DNA from: Microbacterium maritypicum MF109
GTDB lineage: Bacteria; Actinomycetota; Actinomycetes; Actinomycetales; Microbacteriaceae
Assembly (NCBI RefSeq): GCF_000455825.1
Contig: NZ_ATAO01000101.1
Coordinates: 174,399-238,398 of the forward strand
Direction: 5' to 3'
Length of the DNA stretch: 64,000 nucleotides
Below are positions 16,349 through 24,686 of this stretch, one piece after another (position 1 is the first letter of the stretch; the number at the start of each line of letters is the position of its first letter). Both the position numbers and the translations under genes were made by a program. The notes under the pieces are model-generated. The model was not told the origin of the DNA. It saw nothing but the letters and a program-made list of their open reading frames with translations, and did not search any database.

Positions 16349-16641
16349 GCGTGGAAGAGTGGACCTCGCTGCTCGACCGACTCGAGCAGGAGGCCGAGCA
16401 GATCCTCGACGCCGCGCCCGGTGCCGCCGCCGAGGCCACCCTCGCCCCATGGACGCCCCCGCGCACGCCGCTTCCCGCTTCTCTCGCCGACCACGCCCGG
16501 CGGGTGATCGACCTCCAGCGCTCAGCGATGGACCGTGCCCGTTCCGACCTCGACGGCATGCGTCGGCATCTCGGCGCCGTGAGCCGCATCCCGAGCACGC
16601 GCCGTCCCGAAGAGCCCGCCTACCTCGACGTCGACGGGTGA
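16345..16641 (+). CDS. Small helical protein in the fliT position
   Basis: A 98-residue protein starting at a GTG that overlaps the fliS stop (GTGA). The sequence does not match FliT strongly, but it has an N-terminal helix with heptad spacing (EEWTSLLDRLEQEAEQILDA), a Pro-rich turn and a second helix (ADHARRVIDLQRSAMDRARSDLDGMRRHLGAV). That is the size and helical-hairpin plan of FliT, the FliD chaperone that follows fliS in many bacteria. The role is inferred from position; residue-level support is weak. Confidence 0.6.
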   Translation: MSVEEWTSLLDRLEQEAEQILDAAPGAAAEATLAPWTPPRTPLPASLADHARRVIDLQRSAMDRARSDLDGMRRHLGAVSRIPSTRRPEEPAYLDVDG

Positions 16642-16650
16642 AACCGCTTC

Positions 16651-16678
16651 CTAACATCGCGGACGACCCTGCCGATAG
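16651..16678 (+). promoter_or_regulatory. σ28 promoter of the flgB-flgE operon
   Basis: CTAAC (16651-16655), 15 bases and GCCGATAG (16671-16678), both elements identical to the flagellin promoter. Confidence 0.92.
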
Positions 16679-16684
16679 AGCAGG

Positions 16685-16725
16685 GCGAGCACGGATGGCT
16701 CGCAAGACTCGGCCATGGATCGGCC
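16685..16725 (+). promoter_or_regulatory. Two consecutive GGA-loop hairpins in the flgB leader, candidate CsrA sites
   Basis: Hairpin 1: GCGAGC (16685-16690), loop ACGGATG, GCTCGC (16698-16703). Hairpin 2: GGCC (16711-16714), loop ATGGATC, GGCC (16722-16725). Each loop shows A-N-GGA, 24 bases apart. Hairpin 1 begins seven bases after the -10, at the expected 5' end, and shares the ACGGATG loop sequence with the flagellin leader. Confidence 0.6.
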
Positions 16726-16753
16726 ATACCAGCCACACACGGGGAGCCGGTTC

Positions 16754-17095
16754 GTGTTCGATTCTGTGACCATCAACGCACTGACGAGTGCGCTCGACGG
16801 CCTCGCGCAGCGCCAGCGCGCGATCTCCGACAACATCGCCAACATCAACACCCCGAACTATCACGCCAAGCGCGTGCAGTTCGAAGAGGCGCTCGCCCGC
16901 TCGATCGATGCGGGCGACGGACGGGTCGGCGCGACGGTCGGCACCTCGCTCGAACCCACGCGCCTGAACGGCAACAACGTCAACCTCGACACCGAAACCC
17001 TGTCCAGCATCGACACGATGCTGCGCTATCAGTTCGCGACGCAGGCCGTGAACGGATCGTTCACGTCGATGCGCACCGCGATGAGGACCTCATGA
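16754..17095 (+). CDS. flgB: Flagellar proximal rod protein FlgB
   Basis: A 113-residue rod subunit. The start is set at GTG 16754, where GGGGAG precedes by seven bases and the protein begins FDSVTINALTSALDGLAQRQRAISDNIANINTPNYHAKRVQFEEAL, the rod-protein signature. The C-terminal half ends TMLRYQFATQAVNGSFTSMRTAMRTS. The ATG at 16715 would put the start codon in a leader hairpin loop and add an unrelated extension. It opens an 11-gene string with four-base or one-base overlaps. Confidence 0.93.
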   Translation: MFDSVTINALTSALDGLAQRQRAISDNIANINTPNYHAKRVQFEEALARSIDAGDGRVGATVGTSLEPTRLNGNNVNLDTETLSSIDTMLRYQFATQAVNGSFTSMRTAMRTS

Positions 17096-17484
17096 CCTTC
17101 GACGCGATCGGCATCGCCGGCACCGGCCTGACCGTGCACCGCAAGTGGCTCGACGCCATCAGCGACAACATCGCCAACATCAACACCGCTGCTCCCAGCA
17201 ACGGTGCGGCGTTCCGCGCGAGGTACATCCTCGCGCAGACGAGCGACCAGTCCCCCGGCGTCTACGTGGCCGGAACCGCGCAGGGCAGCGCGCAGGGACG
17301 CCTCGTCCATCAGCCCGACCACCCTCTCGCGGACGCGGACGGCTACGTGCGCTACCCCGACATCGACCTGGGCGACCAGATGAGCCAGCTCATCCTCGCC
17401 CAGCGCGGCTACCAGGCGAGTGCGGCCATCGTCGACCGCGCACGCAACTCCTACGAATCCGCCCTCCAGATCGGACGCAGCTGA
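17092..17484 (+). CDS. flgC: Flagellar proximal rod protein FlgC
   Basis: A 130-residue rod subunit. It has DAIGIAGTGLTVHRKWLDAISDNIANINTA at the N-terminus, YPDIDLGDQMSQLILAQRGYQASAAIVDRARNSYESALQIGRS at the C-terminus, and the GYVRYPDIDL segment that marks FlgC. It overlaps flgB by ATGA and fliE by one base. With FlgB and FliE it builds the rod on the MS ring. No flgF or flgG gene for the distal rod is seen in this island. Confidence 0.94.
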   Translation: MTFDAIGIAGTGLTVHRKWLDAISDNIANINTAAPSNGAAFRARYILAQTSDQSPGVYVAGTAQGSAQGRLVHQPDHPLADADGYVRYPDIDLGDQMSQLILAQRGYQASAAIVDRARNSYESALQIGRS

Positions 17485-17789
17485 TGGCCTCACTCCCCGG
17501 CATCGAAGCCATCTCCTCCGGTTTCACGCTCGCCCCGCCCGCCCCCGCGACGACCACGGCCACCGACGACACCGCCTTCGCGAGCAGCGTGACCGGGGCC
17601 ATCGACGAGCTGCGTTCGCTGCAGTCCGAGTCCGACAAACTCAAAGTCGCGGCCGTCACCGGCGACCTCGACGACATCCACTCCGCGATGATCGCGTCCT
17701 CGCGCGCATCCGTGACCCTCGAACTCGTCGCCGCCGTGCGCAACAAGGGTGTCGACGCGTTCAACGAGATCATGCGGATGCAAGCCTGA
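17484..17789 (+). CDS. fliE: MS ring-rod junction protein FliE
   Basis: A 101-residue protein starting at ATG 17484 (TGATG overlap with flgC). The C-terminal two thirds carry the FliE pattern: LKVAAVTGDLDDIHSAMIASSRASVTLELVAAVRNKGVDAFNEIMRMQA. It connects FliF to the rod and is the first export substrate. The N-terminus is Ala/Pro/Thr-rich and unconserved. It overlaps fliF by one base. Confidence 0.93.
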   Translation: MASLPGIEAISSGFTLAPPAPATTTATDDTAFASSVTGAIDELRSLQSESDKLKVAAVTGDLDDIHSAMIASSRASVTLELVAAVRNKGVDAFNEIMRMQA

Positions 17790-19411
17790 TGCCCCAGGCC
17801 GTCACGAACGTGTTCCAGCGCATCGGACGCGTGATCGCGGGCTTCTCGCTCGCCCAGCGCACGATCGCCATCATCGGCGTCGCCGTGCTCGCCCTCGGCA
17901 TCGTCGCGCTCTCCAGCTGGCTCAGCCGCCCGACGTACACGCCGCTGTTCTCCGGCATGAGCGCCTCCGACGCGAACGCCGTGGTCGAACAGCTGCGGTC
18001 GTCATCGGTGCCGTACGAACTCGCCGACGGAGGAGCGACCGTCCTCGTCCCCGAGAAGGACGTCTACGACCAGCGGCTCGCCGCCGCGTCGGCGGGGCTC
18101 CCCGGCACCAGCTCCGGCGGATACTCGCTGCTGGACAAGATGGGCGTCACGACGAGCGAGTTCCAGCAGTCGGTGACCTTCAAGCGGGCCATCGAGGGCG
18201 AGCTCGCCGCGACGATCTCCTCGATCAAGGGTGTGACCGCCGCATCGGTGCAGCTCGCGATCCCCGAGGAGAGCGTCTTCGTCTCGGAGACCGTCGATCC
18301 CACCGCCTCCGTCTTCGTGGAGACCTCCGGCAGCTCGACGCTGTCGCCGAAGCAGGTCGAGGCGATCGTGCACCTGACCTCTGCCGCGGTCAGCGGCATG
18401 AAGCCCGAAAACGTCGCCGTCGTGGACCAGAGCGGACAGACCCTCTCCGCCGCGGGCGTCGGAACCACCGGCGGCATCGACCAGCAGGCCAGCGACTACG
18501 AGGCGCGAGTCACCGCGAACGTGCAGCAGATGCTCGACACCGTCGTCGGGCCCGGCAACGCCAAGGTGACCGTCGTCGCCGAGATCGATCACTCGGTCAA
18601 CGAGCGCGTCGAAGAGACCTACACCCCGGCCGAAGGCGCTCCCCCGCTCACGGAGCAGACCAGGACCGACCGGCAGAACGGCTCGAGCTCGAACGCCGGC
18701 GTGCTCGGCCCCGACAACATCGCCGTCCCGTCCGCCGACGGCGACGGAACCTCCGAGTCCACCGAGACCTCGAAGACCAACGCCGTCAACAAGAGCACGC
18801 AGAGCACGTCCACTCCCGCCGGATCGCTGCTGCGCCAGTCGGTCTCGGTCGCGGTCGACGCGGGTGCGGGCGGTGACCTGAGCACCGCTCAGCTGAGCGA
18901 CCTCGTCGAGAGCGCCGCCGGTATCGACACCGAACGCGGAGACTCGATCGCGGTCGAGCTCGTCTCGTTCAACCAGACCAGCTCCGAAGCGGCGCAGGCC
19001 GCGCTCCAGGCCGCGAAGGACGCCGAGGGGGCCGCACGTCAGGCCGCGCTGCTGAACACGATCATCATCGCCGCCGCCATCGCCATCCCCCTGCTCGCCG
19101 GCCTCGCCGCCCTCATCATCCGTGCACGCCGACGCAGCAGCGCCGACACCGAGTTCGACCAGCTCTTCGGCGAGCGCCCGCCCGCGCTCACCGTCCTCGA
19201 TGCCGGCGCCACCGCGGCGATCGACCAGGCGCCGACCACTCCGCTCGCCTTCCTCGAGACGACTCCCGACCCGGAGCCGGAGCCCGACCCGGAACCCGCG
19301 CAGGTCAGCCTCGAGCGCCGCCGCGCCGAGATCGACTCCCTCACCCGGCAGGACCCGAAGCGCACGGCCGACCTGCTGCGGACCCTCATCGACGACAGGC
19401 AGCAGGTATGA
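17789..19411 (+). CDS. fliF: Flagellar MS-ring protein FliF
   Basis: A 540-residue protein. It has an N-terminal membrane helix at about 24-45, the ring-building YscJ/FliF domain (YTPLFSGMSASDANAVVEQL, SGGYSLLDKMGVTTSEFQQSVTFKRAIEGELAATISSIKGVTAASVQLAIPEESVF), and a second periplasmic-type domain with KVTVVAEIDHSVNERVEETY. A long Ser/Thr-rich loop, a C-terminal membrane helix at about 420-442 and a cytoplasmic tail for FliG binding (RRAEIDSLTRQDPKRTADLLRTLIDD) follow. It forms the basal ring in the cell membrane. It starts one base into the fliE stop codon. Confidence 0.96.
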   Translation: MPQAVTNVFQRIGRVIAGFSLAQRTIAIIGVAVLALGIVALSSWLSRPTYTPLFSGMSASDANAVVEQLRSSSVPYELADGGATVLVPEKDVYDQRLAAASAGLPGTSSGGYSLLDKMGVTTSEFQQSVTFKRAIEGELAATISSIKGVTAASVQLAIPEESVFVSETVDPTASVFVETSGSSTLSPKQVEAIVHLTSAAVSGMKPENVAVVDQSGQTLSAAGVGTTGGIDQQASDYEARVTANVQQMLDTVVGPGNAKVTVVAEIDHSVNERVEETYTPAEGAPPLTEQTRTDRQNGSSSNAGVLGPDNIAVPSADGDGTSESTETSKTNAVNKSTQSTSTPAGSLLRQSVSVAVDAGAGGDLSTAQLSDLVESAAGIDTERGDSIAVELVSFNQTSSEAAQAALQAAKDAEGAARQAALLNTIIIAAAIAIPLLAGLAALIIRARRRSSADTEFDQLFGERPPALTVLDAGATAAIDQAPTTPLAFLETTPDPEPEPDPEPAQVSLERRRAEIDSLTRQDPKRTADLLRTLIDDRQQV

Positions 19412-20412
19412 CCGGACTGACCGACAGGCAGACGGCGGCGGTCGTGCTGATGAACCTCGATCGCGCGCAGGCGATCGAGGTGATGAAGCACCTCTCCGAA
19501 TCCGAGGCGGAGGCCGTCGCCGCCGAGATCATCGACCTGCAGAACCTCGATGCGGCGACCACAGCGCGGGCTCTCGGACAGTTCCACCGGATCGCCTCGG
19601 GCCACCTGCCGCCCGCCCGTGGCGGCCGCGACATCGCCGCAGGACTGCTGGAGGCGACGTTCGGCGCCGAACGTGCCGCCGCCGTGCTCGGCAGAGTCGG
19701 TTCCTCCTCGATGACGTCGTCCTTCGAATTCCTCGGATCCGCCGACCCTGCGCAGCTGGCGACCCTTCTGGACGGCGAGCTCCCGCAGACCGTCGCCCTG
19801 GTGCTCGCCCACCTGCCGACCGACCGCGCCGCCGCGGTGCTGGCCGCCCTTCCCGACCCCACCCGCACCGATGTCGCGCATGCGATCGCGACGATGGGAA
19901 CCGCATCGCAGGAGGCCATCGCGATCGTGGCGGATGCGCTCAAGGCGCGGACCGGGACGTTCGCCGCACGCGACACCCCCGAAGTGCTCGGCGGTGTGGA
20001 ACCGCTCGTCGAGATCATCGCCCGCTCCGGGGCGACGGTCGAGAAGGCCCTCCTGGCGAGCATCGAGGACAGGGACAGTGCCCTCGCGGAGGACATCCGC
20101 TCGCGCATGTTCACCTTCGCCGACATCGTCAAGCTCGACGACCGCGACACGCAGCGTGTGCTGCGGGGCATGGACATCCGCTCGCTCGCCCTCGCGCTGA
20201 AGGGTGCGCACCAGCCCATCGCCGACCTCATCCGGCGCAACGTCTCCGAGCGGAACAGGGAGAACCTCGACGAGGAAGCCCGCACCCTCGGACCGGTGCG
20301 TGTGTCCCAGGTGGAGGAGGCCAGAGCCGAGATCGTGCGCACGATCCGCGCGCTCGAGGCGGCCGGCGACATCACCGTGCAGCGCGCGGACGAGGACGAG
20401 TATGTCTACTGA
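19408..20412 (+). CDS. fliG: Flagellar motor switch protein FliG
   Basis: A 334-residue rotor protein that binds FliF, FliM and the MotA stator. The N-terminal domain has AAVVLMNLDRAQAIEVMKHLSESE. The middle domain carries GELPQTVALVLAHLP at about 123-137, where most FliG proteins have E-H-P-Q-T, so the conserved His is Leu here. The C-terminal torque domain has RMFTFADIVKLDDRDTQRVLRGMDIRSLALALKGA with the charged residues that face the stator, and ends with VRVSQVEEARAEIVRTIRALE. It is full length. It overlaps fliF by four bases and fliH by 11. Confidence 0.96.
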   Translation: MTGLTDRQTAAVVLMNLDRAQAIEVMKHLSESEAEAVAAEIIDLQNLDAATTARALGQFHRIASGHLPPARGGRDIAAGLLEATFGAERAAAVLGRVGSSSMTSSFEFLGSADPAQLATLLDGELPQTVALVLAHLPTDRAAAVLAALPDPTRTDVAHAIATMGTASQEAIAIVADALKARTGTFAARDTPEVLGGVEPLVEIIARSGATVEKALLASIEDRDSALAEDIRSRMFTFADIVKLDDRDTQRVLRGMDIRSLALALKGAHQPIADLIRRNVSERNRENLDEEARTLGPVRVSQVEEARAEIVRTIRALEAAGDITVQRADEDEYVY

Positions 20413-21007
20413 CGCCTTCTCGCCGGTGCTGTTCCCGCGTCTCGACGGACGCGGGAGCGGAGAGGAGCATGCCAGGGCGAAAATGCGCGGCTATGCCGAC
20501 GGACACGCGGAAGGCTTTCGCGCCGGCCGCGCCGAGGCGGAGGCGGCACAGCGCGTGGCGGAGGAGGCATGGGCCGCCCGTGAGGCGGTCGAAGCCGGAG
20601 AGGTCGCGCGCGCGGTCGCCGTGCTCCACGCCGCCGCTCGGTCGCTGAACGAGCGCGAGCGCGAGCTGACCACGGCCGCGCAGGACCACGTGCTGCGGTG
20701 CGCGATCGAGCTCGCGGAGCTGATCGTCGCCGGGGAGCTCTCCGATGCCGGCGCCTCCGCCGCAGCCGCCGCGCGACGAGCCGTCAGCGGTGTCGACCCG
20801 TCGGAGATCCGCGAGGTGCGCCTGCACCCGGACGACCTCCGGACGCTTCGAGGATCGGCAGCCGAACCGGCCGGCATCGCGCTCATCGCCGACGACACGC
20901 TCGCCCGGGGTGACGCCATCGCGACCCTGCCCCACGGGCACATCGACGCCCGCGTCGCCCGTGCGCTCGAGCGCGCCCGCCGCGCCCTCGCCGAGGCCGG
21001 TGCATGA
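20402..21007 (+). CDS. fliH: Flagellar export regulator FliH
   Basis: A 201-residue protein starting at ATG 20402, inside the end of fliG. It has the glycine-repeat helix typical of FliH (KMRGYADGHAEGFRAGRAEAEAAQRVAEEA, with GxxxG spacing), a central helix LRCAIELAELIVAGELSD and the C-terminal VRLHPDDLRTL and GDAIATLPHGHIDARVARALERARRAL. It binds the ATPase FliI and regulates it at the export gate. Position between fliG and fliI agrees. Confidence 0.9.
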   Translation: MSTDAFSPVLFPRLDGRGSGEEHARAKMRGYADGHAEGFRAGRAEAEAAQRVAEEAWAAREAVEAGEVARAVAVLHAAARSLNERERELTTAAQDHVLRCAIELAELIVAGELSDAGASAAAAARRAVSGVDPSEIREVRLHPDDLRTLRGSAAEPAGIALIADDTLARGDAIATLPHGHIDARVARALERARRALAEAGA

Positions 21008-22299
21008 ACGCCTGGGACGCGGTGCGCGAAGCGGTGCGACCGGAGCGTGTCGGGGAGGTCTCCCAGGTGCGCGGGCTGAGTGTGCAGGTGCGCGGACTCG
21101 AGGGAGCGGTCGGCGACGTCGTGACCCTCGACGGCATCGATGCCGAGGTCGTTGCGATCGGCGAGGGCGGACTGCGATGCATGCCGCTCTCCCCCGTCGC
21201 CGGCCTCACGGTCGGCGCTCCGGCGCGCGCACGCGGAGGGGCGCTGCGTGTACCGACCGGTACCGCGCTGCTCGGACGGGTCCTCGACGGGCTGGGGCGC
21301 CCGATCGACGGGAAGGGGCCCCTGACCGGTGCCGTCCCCGTGGGCCTCGACCATGCTCCGCCCTCGATCATGGGGCGCGACCGGATCGACTCGCCTCTTC
21401 CCCTCGGCGTGCGCGCGCTCGACACGCTCGTGAGCGTCGGACGCGGACAGCGTGTCGGCCTCTTCGCCGGCTCCGGTGTGGGCAAGTCCTCGCTGCTGTC
21501 GATGATCGCGCGCGGCACCGAGGCGGAAGTCACCGTGATCGCCCTCGTCGGCGAGCGCGGTCGCGAGGTGCGCGAATTCATCGAAGACGATCTGGGACCC
21601 GACGGGCTCGCCCGCTCGGTCGTCGTCGTCTCGACCTCGGACCAGCCGGCCATGGCGCGCATCCGTGCGGCCTACACCGCCACGCGGATCGCCGAGGCGT
21701 TCCGCGACGACGGCGCCCACGCCATCCTGATGATGGACTCGCTCACCCGCGTGGCGATGGCGCAGCGGGAGATCGGCCTCTCGGCCGGGGAACCTCCCGC
21801 CACCCGGGGCTATCCGCCTTCCACGTTCTCCCTCCTCGCCGGCCTGCTCGAGCGGGCGGGCACCGACACCCGTGGCTCGATCACCGGCATCTACACCGTG
21901 CTCGTCGACGGCGACGACCACAACGAGCCCATCGCCGACACCGTCCGGTCGATCCTCGACGGTCACGTGGTGCTCGATCGCGCCCTCGCTCTCTCCGGTC
22001 ACCATCCCGCGATCGACGTGCTCGGCTCGGTGTCGCGGGTGGCCGGCAAGGTCACCGCTCCCGAACGCCGGGCGCAGGCGGCCACGCTGCGCGCCGTGCT
22101 CGCGGCGCGGCGGCGCGCGAACGATCTCATCGACATCGGCGCGTACCAGGCCGGGGCGGACGCCCGCATCGACGCGGCGATCGCCCACGAGAAGGCCATC
22201 AGCGCCTTCCTCACCCAGTCCCTCGACGAGACGAGCGAGATCGGCGAATCCTGGCGGCGGCTGGACGAACTCGTCACGGCGTTCGGAGGAGTCTCATGA
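21004..22299 (+). CDS. fliI: Flagellum-specific ATPase FliI
   Basis: A 431-residue F1-like export ATPase. Walker A is GSGVGKS (156-162), preceded by RGQRVGLFA. VIALVGERGREVREFIEDDLG follows, the Walker B is HAILMMDSLTRVAMAQREIGL, and GYPPSTFSLLAGLLERAG is the FliI signature. It energises unfolding and delivery of export substrates together with FliH and FliJ. It overlaps fliH and fliJ by four bases each. Confidence 0.96.
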   Translation: MNAWDAVREAVRPERVGEVSQVRGLSVQVRGLEGAVGDVVTLDGIDAEVVAIGEGGLRCMPLSPVAGLTVGAPARARGGALRVPTGTALLGRVLDGLGRPIDGKGPLTGAVPVGLDHAPPSIMGRDRIDSPLPLGVRALDTLVSVGRGQRVGLFAGSGVGKSSLLSMIARGTEAEVTVIALVGERGREVREFIEDDLGPDGLARSVVVVSTSDQPAMARIRAAYTATRIAEAFRDDGAHAILMMDSLTRVAMAQREIGLSAGEPPATRGYPPSTFSLLAGLLERAGTDTRGSITGIYTVLVDGDDHNEPIADTVRSILDGHVVLDRALALSGHHPAIDVLGSVSRVAGKVTAPERRAQAATLRAVLAARRRANDLIDIGAYQAGADARIDAAIAHEKAISAFLTQSLDETSEIGESWRRLDELVTAFGGVS

Positions 22300-22724
22300 C
22301 GCGGTCCTTCTCCCTGGCCGGTCTGCTGCGCGTACGCGAGATCCAGGAGCGCGCGGCGGCTCAGCGGCTCTCGCGCGCCGTGATCGACGCCCAGCACACC
22401 GAGGCCCGCGACCGCTCGCTGCGCGCGCACCTGTCGGGCGTCGGGAGCGAGGCCGTCGACGTGCGCTCCCTCGCCGCCCTCGCTGCCGCCCGTGTGGCCG
22501 GCCGGACCCTGCTCGCCGACCTCGCGACGCTTTCGGAGCTGCAGGAGCAGACGGTCGATCAGGCGCGGACCGAGCACGCGGACGCGCGACGAGCGATGCG
22601 CGGACTCGACAGGCTCGCCCAGGCGCACGCACTGCAGGTGCGGGCCGCCGAGCTGCACGCGGAGCAGGCCGAACTCGACGAGATCGGCGCGCGCGCCCAG
22701 ACGGACAGGGAGGGCCAGGCATGA
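22296..22724 (+). CDS. fliJ: Flagellar export protein FliJ
   Basis: A 142-residue protein predicted as a long helical coiled coil (LLRVREIQERAAAQRLSRAV to the C-terminus), the size and plan of FliJ, and encoded directly after fliI as is usual. FSLAGLLRVREIQE resembles the FliJ N-terminal FxLxxLLxxR pattern. It acts as the stalk of the FliI ATPase ring. Sequence conservation in this family is low, so position carries much of the call. Confidence 0.85.
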   Translation: MTRSFSLAGLLRVREIQERAAAQRLSRAVIDAQHTEARDRSLRAHLSGVGSEAVDVRSLAALAAARVAGRTLLADLATLSELQEQTVDQARTEHADARRAMRGLDRLAQAHALQVRAAELHAEQAELDEIGARAQTDREGQA

Positions 22725-24202
22725 CGTCTCTCGGCATCGTGGATCTGCTCGGCGCGCGGACGAATCGCGCATCGGGTACACCCGCCCACTCCCGGCAGGT
22801 CACGCCGGGAGCTGCGGCATTCGCCGACGTCATCCTGGATGCCTCGCGCGCCTCGACCGATGATGCTCTCGCCGGATCATCCGCCGCGTCGCCTGCCGCG
22901 TCGTCTGCCGACGGATCATCTGCCGGCGGATCATCGGCGGACGGTTCGGCGTCGGACGCGCCGATCCCGTCTCCCCCGCCTGTCCTCCCTGCGCCCACGC
23001 CGAGTCACCCGGCGTCTCCGGATGGTGCCGTGGTCTGCATCGACGGCTCTGCGGCCCGAGCCCCCCTCGTGCCGGGGCCTGCGCCGGACGGCGCGGATCC
23101 GACGACGACCGCCGAGGGGACACTCGAGCACGAGGCCGGTGCCGCAGGCCTCGCCACGCACACCGGGTCGAACGGCGCTCCGGTTTCTTCGTCGGCGGCC
23201 CCGGCAGCGGTCCCCGCGAACGCAGAGACCCGCATGCTCGCGTCGTCGCAGAGTTCCACTCCCGGACCTACGGCCGCTCCTGTTCCGGGAGGCGTCGCGC
23301 CTGCGGTGACGGCCGCGATCGGCACGGCCGGCCACGCAGCGCCGTCGGCGAACCCGGCTCTCCCGACCGTCCCCCGCATCAGCGTCGGTGGGAATCCGAC
23401 CCCGACCGTCCTCGGCGGTCCCGGAGCCCCGATCCCGACAACCCGGACAGGAACGTCGGAGACGTCCGTGACCGTCGGCGACAGCTTCCCGGATGCCGCG
23501 ACATCCGCTGCTGCGGCGACCTCGACTCCCGTCGCCACGGCGTCTCCCTCGCCGACAGCCACGCCGACAGCGACGCCGGGTGACGCGGCCCTCCCTCCCG
23601 TGGGCACCACGCCTGCCCCTGCGCCCGTGACCTCCGTGGCGGCTCCGGTCGCGGTCCCCACCGCCCGGCCCGCGCTGCTCCCGCAGATCGCCGCGCCCGT
23701 GGTGTCGCTCGCCCAGGCTCCGGACGGCGACCACAGCCTCACCCTGACGGTGTCCCCCGAGAACCTCGGTCCCGTGACCGTGCGGGCGCACATCTCCGGC
23801 GGTGCCATCCACATCGAGCTGCACGCGCCGAACGACCTCGGCAGAGAGGCGCTCCGTGCGATCCTCATCGACCTGCGCCGCGACCTGGCCGCTGCGGCAC
23901 CGCACGCCTCGCTCCTGCTGTCGAGCGCGGACGACGGCCCGGCGTCGTCGAACCCGCAGCATTCCGCCCCGGGCAACGGCACCGGTTCCGGGAACAACGC
24001 CGGTCCCGGGAGCAACGGCGGTTCCGGGAACGGCGCCACCGGGACGCACGGCGGCCAGCCGGGAACCGGCACGGGTCGCGACGCGAATGCCCTGCCCACC
24101 ACGTCCGACGGCGCTCTGCCGACTGATCCGTCGTCACCCGCAGACCCCGCATCTCCCCCGTCCCTCATCGCGCCGCACGGCGGCATCGACGTCTTCGCCT
24201 GA
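22721..24202 (+). CDS. fliK: Flagellar hook-length control protein FliK
   Basis: A 493-residue, very Ala/Pro/Ser/Thr-rich protein. About 320 residues of low complexity form the ruler, including short SADGSSAGGS-type repeats at about 60-80. The C-terminal Flg_hook domain, about 330-410, reads VVSLAQAPDGDHSLTLTVSPENLGPVTVRAHISGGAIHIELHAPNDLGREALRAILIDLRRDLAAA. A Gly/Asn-rich tail of about 80 residues follows. It measures the hook and switches export specificity through FlhB. It is followed by flgD 14 bases on. Confidence 0.9.
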   Translation: MTSLGIVDLLGARTNRASGTPAHSRQVTPGAAAFADVILDASRASTDDALAGSSAASPAASSADGSSAGGSSADGSASDAPIPSPPPVLPAPTPSHPASPDGAVVCIDGSAARAPLVPGPAPDGADPTTTAEGTLEHEAGAAGLATHTGSNGAPVSSSAAPAAVPANAETRMLASSQSSTPGPTAAPVPGGVAPAVTAAIGTAGHAAPSANPALPTVPRISVGGNPTPTVLGGPGAPIPTTRTGTSETSVTVGDSFPDAATSAAAATSTPVATASPSPTATPTATPGDAALPPVGTTPAPAPVTSVAAPVAVPTARPALLPQIAAPVVSLAQAPDGDHSLTLTVSPENLGPVTVRAHISGGAIHIELHAPNDLGREALRAILIDLRRDLAAAAPHASLLLSSADDGPASSNPQHSAPGNGTGSGNNAGPGSNGGSGNGATGTHGGQPGTGTGRDANALPTTSDGALPTDPSSPADPASPPSLIAPHGGIDVFA

Positions 24203-24216
24203 TCCGAGAGGAACCC

Positions 24217-24660
24217 ATGACCACGGTCGACCCCATCTCCGGCACCATCCCGCCCTCCGGCGTGCAGACGGGCAGCACCACGCCCCCGACGGAGCGCAAG
24301 AAGACTCTCGACTCCGAGGTGTTCCTGAAGCTGCTGGTCACACAGCTCACGAACCAGGATCCGAGTTCGCCCATGAACACCAACGAGATGATCTCGCAGA
24401 CCACGCAGCTGGCCTCGATGGAGCAGTTGACCGCGCTCACGGCGACCTCGACCGAGAGCTTCGCGCTCAGCATGCGCCAGACCGCAGCCGCTCTGATCGG
24501 CCATGAAGCGCAGTACGTCGATGAGAAGGGTGTCACACAGAAGGGCATCGTCACCTCGGTGTCCTACGCCGGCGCCGTGCCCCTCGTCACCATCGGCGAC
24601 GCCTCCATCCCGCTTGACGCCGTCTCCGGCGTCGCCCTCGCTCCCCGTTCGCAGTCCTGA
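24217..24660 (+). CDS. flgD: Flagellar hook assembly (capping) protein FlgD
   Basis: A 147-residue scaffold for hook growth. The conserved core is LDSEVFLKLLVTQLTNQDPSSPMNTNEMISQTTQLASMEQLTAL (30-73). After this the protein is short and lacks the larger β-domain of E. coli FlgD, as in many Gram-positive versions. GAGAGGAA precedes ATG 24217. It is followed by flgE 26 bases downstream. Confidence 0.94.
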   Translation: MTTVDPISGTIPPSGVQTGSTTPPTERKKTLDSEVFLKLLVTQLTNQDPSSPMNTNEMISQTTQLASMEQLTALTATSTESFALSMRQTAAALIGHEAQYVDEKGVTQKGIVTSVSYAGAVPLVTIGDASIPLDAVSGVALAPRSQS

Positions 24661-24686
24661 CCAGTCCCTTCCAGAAAGGCATCACC

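Noticed and set aside
16715..16753. ATG 16715 as the start of flgB
   Set aside because: It sits in a leader hairpin loop, has no ribosome binding site and adds residues unlike any FlgB; GTG 16754 has GGGGAG at the right distance.
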